From Halohasta salina (GTDB taxonomy: Archaea; Halobacteriota; Halobacteria; Halobacteriales; Haloferacaceae), in NCBI RefSeq assembly GCF_024178165.1, contig NZ_JAMZIE010000008.1, forward strand, positions 1 to 64,000: a stretch of 64,000 nt of DNA, given 5' to 3'. Under the pieces are notes generated by a model that ran no database searches, was not told where the DNA came from, and saw only the letters and a list, made by a program, of their open reading frames with translations. Of this stretch, positions 61,490-64,000 are shown in pieces. How positions within the stretch are numbered: position 1 is the stretch's first letter; each line of letters begins with the position of its first letter. Both the position numbers and the translations under genes were made by a program.

Positions 61490-62191
61490 TCAGAACTCCT
61501 CGACGTGGGGGCGGAGGTCGACTTCGAGCGACCACGCCGAGCGGTCCTGCTCGACGAGATCCCAGTAGGTCTCGGCGATGGCATCGGGGTTGAGAAACTC
61601 CTCGGCGTCGCGGTCAGGTTGCTGTCGCTTGGCGGCGGGAGTCAGAATCTGGCCGTCGATCACGACGTGGGCGACGTGGATCCCCTCAGGCCCGAGTTCG
61701 CGGGCCATCGACTCGGCCATGCCGCGGTTGGCGAACTTGGCCGCACTGAACCCGAGTGCGCCGTCGCGGCCGCGGACCGCCGAGGTCGCGCCGGTGAAGA
61801 GGATCGTCCCGCCGTCGCCATCGAGCATGTCGTCGACGGCTTCCTGCGAGCAGCATAGCGCCCCGTACGACGACACCCGCCATGCCGCTTCGAACTCCTC
61901 GTGGGAGATCTCACGCAGCCCCTTCCACGAGCCGCCGCTGGCGTGGTTGACCAGCACGTCGACGGGGCCGAAGGCCTCTCGAACCGTCTCGAATCCAGCC
62001 TCGACCTGCTGTGGGTCGGTGATATCAGTGGGGACCGCCAGCGCGTCGTCGCCGAGATCGGCCGCCAGTTCGTCGAGATAGTCGCCCGATCTGGCAAAGA
62101 GACCGACCTGACACCCTTCGTCGACGAACTTGCGTGCGATCGATTCACCGAGCCCCGGACCGACGCCAGCGATGACTGCCGTTCGTGCCAT
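61490..62191 (-). CDS. SDR-family oxidoreductase with altered catalytic tyrosine
   Basis: ATG 62191 (MARTAVIAGVGPGLGESIAR) gives 233 residues. The cofactor loop GVGPGLGESIA is a TGxxxGxG variant. DVLVNHAS replaces the usual NNAG. Ser137 in TGATSAV and Lys152 are in place, but the catalytic Tyr is Phe148 in GFSAAKFA (TTC in the DNA). ELGPEGIHVAHVVIDGQ is typical of an atypical SDR subgroup. Activity may be non-redox or altered. Confidence 0.87.
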   Translation of the reverse strand: MARTAVIAGVGPGLGESIARKFVDEGCQVGLFARSGDYLDELAADLGDDALAVPTDITDPQQVEAGFETVREAFGPVDVLVNHASGGSWKGLREISHEEFEAAWRVSSYGALCCSQEAVDDMLDGDGGTILFTGATSAVRGRDGALGFSAAKFANRGMAESMARELGPEGIHVAHVVIDGQILTPAAKRQQPDRDAEEFLNPDAIAETYWDLVEQDRSAWSLEVDLRPHVEEF

Positions 62192-62288
62192 AGTAGAGCG
62201 ACGACCGCCGACCCAAAAACCGTGTGCGTCGACCGCCCGAAACACCGTAACCGACCGATTCTTAGCCACGGAGTCGGTAGGACCGCCA

Positions 62289-63320
62289 ATGGACGCGCCG
62301 CTGTGGATCGACACCTACGCGCCGGCCCTCTCGGACCTCCCGCAGCCGGAAGTCCGCGAGCGCCTTGACCGGACCGTCGGCGAACCGATGAACCTCGTAG
62401 TACAGGGGCCGCCGGGAGCCGGGAAAACCGCCGCCGCGCGGGCGCTGGCCCGCGAGGTCCACGACGACACTGAGGCCGATCTGATCGAACTCAACGTGGC
62501 GGACTTCTTCGACCGCACAAAAAAGGAGATCAAATCCGACCCCCGATTCGAGCAGTTCCTCACCGGGCGGAGCCGGATGTCGAAACGCGATATGATCAGC
62601 CACGTCCTCAAGGAGTCGGCGAGCTACGCGCCGGTCTCCGGCGAGTTCAAAACGATCCTGCTGGACAACGCCGAGGCGATCCGCGAGGACTTCCAACAGG
62701 CCTTGCGGCGGGTGATGGAACAACACCACCGGACGACCCAGTTTGTCTTTACGACGCGGCAGCCGGCCAAGCTCATCGCCCCCATCCAGTCGCGGTGTTT
62801 CCCAGTGCCGATGCGCGCGCCGACGACCGACGAAACGATCGGCGTACTAGAGGATATCTGCGAGGCCGAAGGCGTCGACCACGACGAGGCGGGGCTCGAA
62901 TTCGTCGCCAGCGCCGCGGGCGGGAACCTCCGCCGGGCGATCCTCACCGCCCAGACCACCGCCACACAGAACGACGAACTCACGATGCAGACGGCCTACG
63001 AAACGCTGGGCGACATCGGCGACGACGACCGGATCCTGAGTGCGCTCGAAGACGCGCGCAGCGGCGAGCTCAAATCGGCCCGGAAGACGGTCGACGACCT
63101 CCTTTCTGACGAGGGGTACGACGGCACCGAACTACTGAGTGAACTCCTGCGGGTCGCCCGCTCGCGGTCGGAGTTCGGGACCGACGACATCACCCGCCTG
63201 CACGCGCTGGCGGGGGAGGTCGACCTCGAACTCACCGAGGGACTCGATGACCGCCTCCACCTCACCCACCTGCTGGCCGCGTGGGGCGAGGGCCGAACCG
63301 AACTCCGGTCGACCGCGTAG
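62289..63320 (+). CDS. Replication factor C small subunit (RfcC-type clamp loader)
   Basis: ATG 62289 (MDAPLWIDTYAPALSDLPQ) gives 343 residues. It has Walker A GPPGAGKTAAARALA near residue 41 and the RFC box QSRCFPVPMRAPT near 183. A C-terminal helical collar follows. The Walker B region is ILLDNAEAIRED, with Asn in place of the usual Glu in DExx. It forms a clamp loader with other RFC proteins to place PCNA on DNA. The PSD-type gene follows two bases after its stop. Confidence 0.92.
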   Translation: MDAPLWIDTYAPALSDLPQPEVRERLDRTVGEPMNLVVQGPPGAGKTAAARALAREVHDDTEADLIELNVADFFDRTKKEIKSDPRFEQFLTGRSRMSKRDMISHVLKESASYAPVSGEFKTILLDNAEAIREDFQQALRRVMEQHHRTTQFVFTTRQPAKLIAPIQSRCFPVPMRAPTTDETIGVLEDICEAEGVDHDEAGLEFVASAAGGNLRRAILTAQTTATQNDELTMQTAYETLGDIGDDDRILSALEDARSGELKSARKTVDDLLSDEGYDGTELLSELLRVARSRSEFGTDDITRLHALAGEVDLELTEGLDDRLHLTHLLAAWGEGRTELRSTA

Positions 63321-63322
63321 CC

Positions 63323-63937
63323 ATGCCCGACATCCCCTACGCCGTCGCTCCCGGTGGCTGGCGGTACGCACTCGCCTGCTTCGCCCTCGCGCTGCCCGCC
63401 GCCGTCGTTGCCCCACCGCTCGCAGCCGCCGCGCTGGCCCTCGGCGTCGGCTCGCTGTGGTTCCACCGCGATCCCGACCGCCAGCCACCCGACTCAGGCA
63501 TCATCGCGCCCGCGGACGGCCACATCTCGGTTATTCGTGAGGAGGACGACCGACTCCGCGTTGGCACCTTTATGAACGTCACCGACGTCCACGTCAACCG
63601 CGCGCCGACCGCCGGAACCGTCACGTCGGTCGACCACCGTCCTGGAGCCTACAAACCCGCCTTCTCGAAGGATTCGGACCGCAACGAGCAGGTGGTCGTC
63701 GACTGTGGCGAGTATCAAGTCATCCAGATTGCGGGCTGGTTCGCCCGCCGGATCCATCCCTCCGTCGAACCGGGCGACGAACTCGTTGCTGGCCAGCGAA
63801 TCGGCCACATCTCGTTTGGCAGCCGGGTCGACGTGGTGTTACCCGCCGCCTACTCGCGGGACGACCTACTGGTCGAGGAAGGCGAGGCGGTTCGGGCTGG
63901 CGAGACGCGACTCGTCGAAACAGCCACGGAAAAGTAG
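63323..63937 (+). CDS. asd: Phosphatidylserine-decarboxylase-family protein (archaetidylserine decarboxylase-like)
   Basis: ATG 63323 (MPDIPYAVAPGGWRYALACF) gives 204 residues. Two N-terminal hydrophobic segments (about 14-45) are followed by WFHRDPDR, PADGHISVI near 62, NVTDVHVNRAP near 85 and the processing site FGSRVDVVLP with Gly166-Ser167. Self-cleavage there forms the pyruvoyl cofactor. It probably makes archaetidylethanolamine at the membrane. The gene is two bases after rfc. Confidence 0.9.
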   Translation: MPDIPYAVAPGGWRYALACFALALPAAVVAPPLAAAALALGVGSLWFHRDPDRQPPDSGIIAPADGHISVIREEDDRLRVGTFMNVTDVHVNRAPTAGTVTSVDHRPGAYKPAFSKDSDRNEQVVVDCGEYQVIQIAGWFARRIHPSVEPGDELVAGQRIGHISFGSRVDVVLPAAYSRDDLLVEEGEAVRAGETRLVETATEK

Positions 63938-63948
63938 TCGCCGACTAC
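63934..63948. terminator. Palindrome containing both stops of convergent genes
   Basis: GTAGTCG-C-CGACTAC is a perfect 7-bp inverted repeat. The TAG of the decarboxylase gene (63935-63937) is in the left arm and the complement of the opposing TAG (63945-63947) is in the right arm. With only seven bases between the genes it is probably a shared 3' end signal or a by-product of symmetric stop codons. Confidence 0.4.
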
Positions 63949-64000
63949 CACGGCTCGTCTTTCGCGCCGATCTTGAACGCAACGACGTTGGTGCTCACGT
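63945..64000 (-). CDS. C-terminal end of a gene running off the window
   Basis: The minus strand shows an open frame from the window edge to TAG at 63945, ending STNVVAFKIGAKDEPW. Codon use is normal for the genome. Only 17 or so residues are visible, so no function can be given. Confidence 0.55.
   Translation of the reverse strand, partial: VSTNVVAFKIGAKDEPW

Overview
The window is chromosomal DNA of an extremely halophilic archaeon (class Halobacteria). The evidence is very high GC, a strongly acidic deduced proteome, Tat-type lipoprotein signals, leaderless genes with TATA-like boxes, eukaryote-like information machinery (TFS, Spt4, RpoE, aIF2 gamma, aIF1A, thermosome, RFC, Cdc48) and a halorhodopsin gene. 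I cannot name the genus from sequence alone. No rRNA, tRNA, CRISPR array or complete insertion sequence was found. The first 97 bases end an AT-richer reading frame that may be a mobile-element remnant.

Layout. 0.1-9.1 kb: two UspA proteins, an aldehyde dehydrogenase, a J-domain/2Fe-2S ferredoxin fusion, an alpha/beta hydrolase lacking its nucleophile, a glutamine-amidotransferase-like protein, a secreted beta-sandwich protein and MetRS. 9.1-19.4 kb: Cdc48, phoU-pstB without pstSCA, small proteins, methylmalonyl-CoA epimerase and mutase catalytic subunit, and a DUF4397 lipoprotein. 19.5-30.2 kb: NAC-TrmI, TFS, many haloarchaea-restricted proteins, a predicted PD-(D/E)XK nuclease beside a Nudix hydrolase, a uS10-like protein, an M20 amidohydrolase, an RCK/TrkA protein overlapping a PIN-like gene, and DoxX. 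30.3-39.7 kb: a long minus-strand information cluster (aIF2 gamma, PIN, RpoE, Spt4, dephospho-CoA kinase, eS24, Kae1-Bud32) running into a lipoprotein, a 968-residue membrane-anchored helical protein, DUF5808 and HAM1.

40-46 kb holds small zinc-finger/DUF genes, RimI, a Bat-like regulator divergent from halorhodopsin, a 59-residue membrane protein and the thermosome. The bat-hop intergenic region carries a 17-bp perfect palindrome and a 15-bp near match to the Bat-responsive UAS known from the bop regulon. This light-driven chloride pump with its own regulator and operator candidates is the best-supported regulatory unit of the window. 46-50 kb: membrane proteins and the conserved aIF1A-Rio1-KH (Dim2-like) ribosome-biogenesis group. 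49.9-54.7 kb: a pilin-like two-gene operon including a 1249-residue surface protein with four ~255-residue tandem repeats whose coding DNA is locally near-identical, which is the most unusual locus. 54.8-64 kb: TyrRS, a RuvC-like/coiled-coil DUF460 protein, a receiver-like protein, RNase Z, a ZIP transporter, a bactofilin-like membrane protein, an SDR with Phe in place of the catalytic Tyr, an RFC small subunit with an altered Walker B, and a phosphatidylserine-decarboxylase-type enzyme.

A recurring small-scale pattern is that gaps between convergent genes often contain inverted repeats that include one or both stop codons, which suggests bidirectional terminators.
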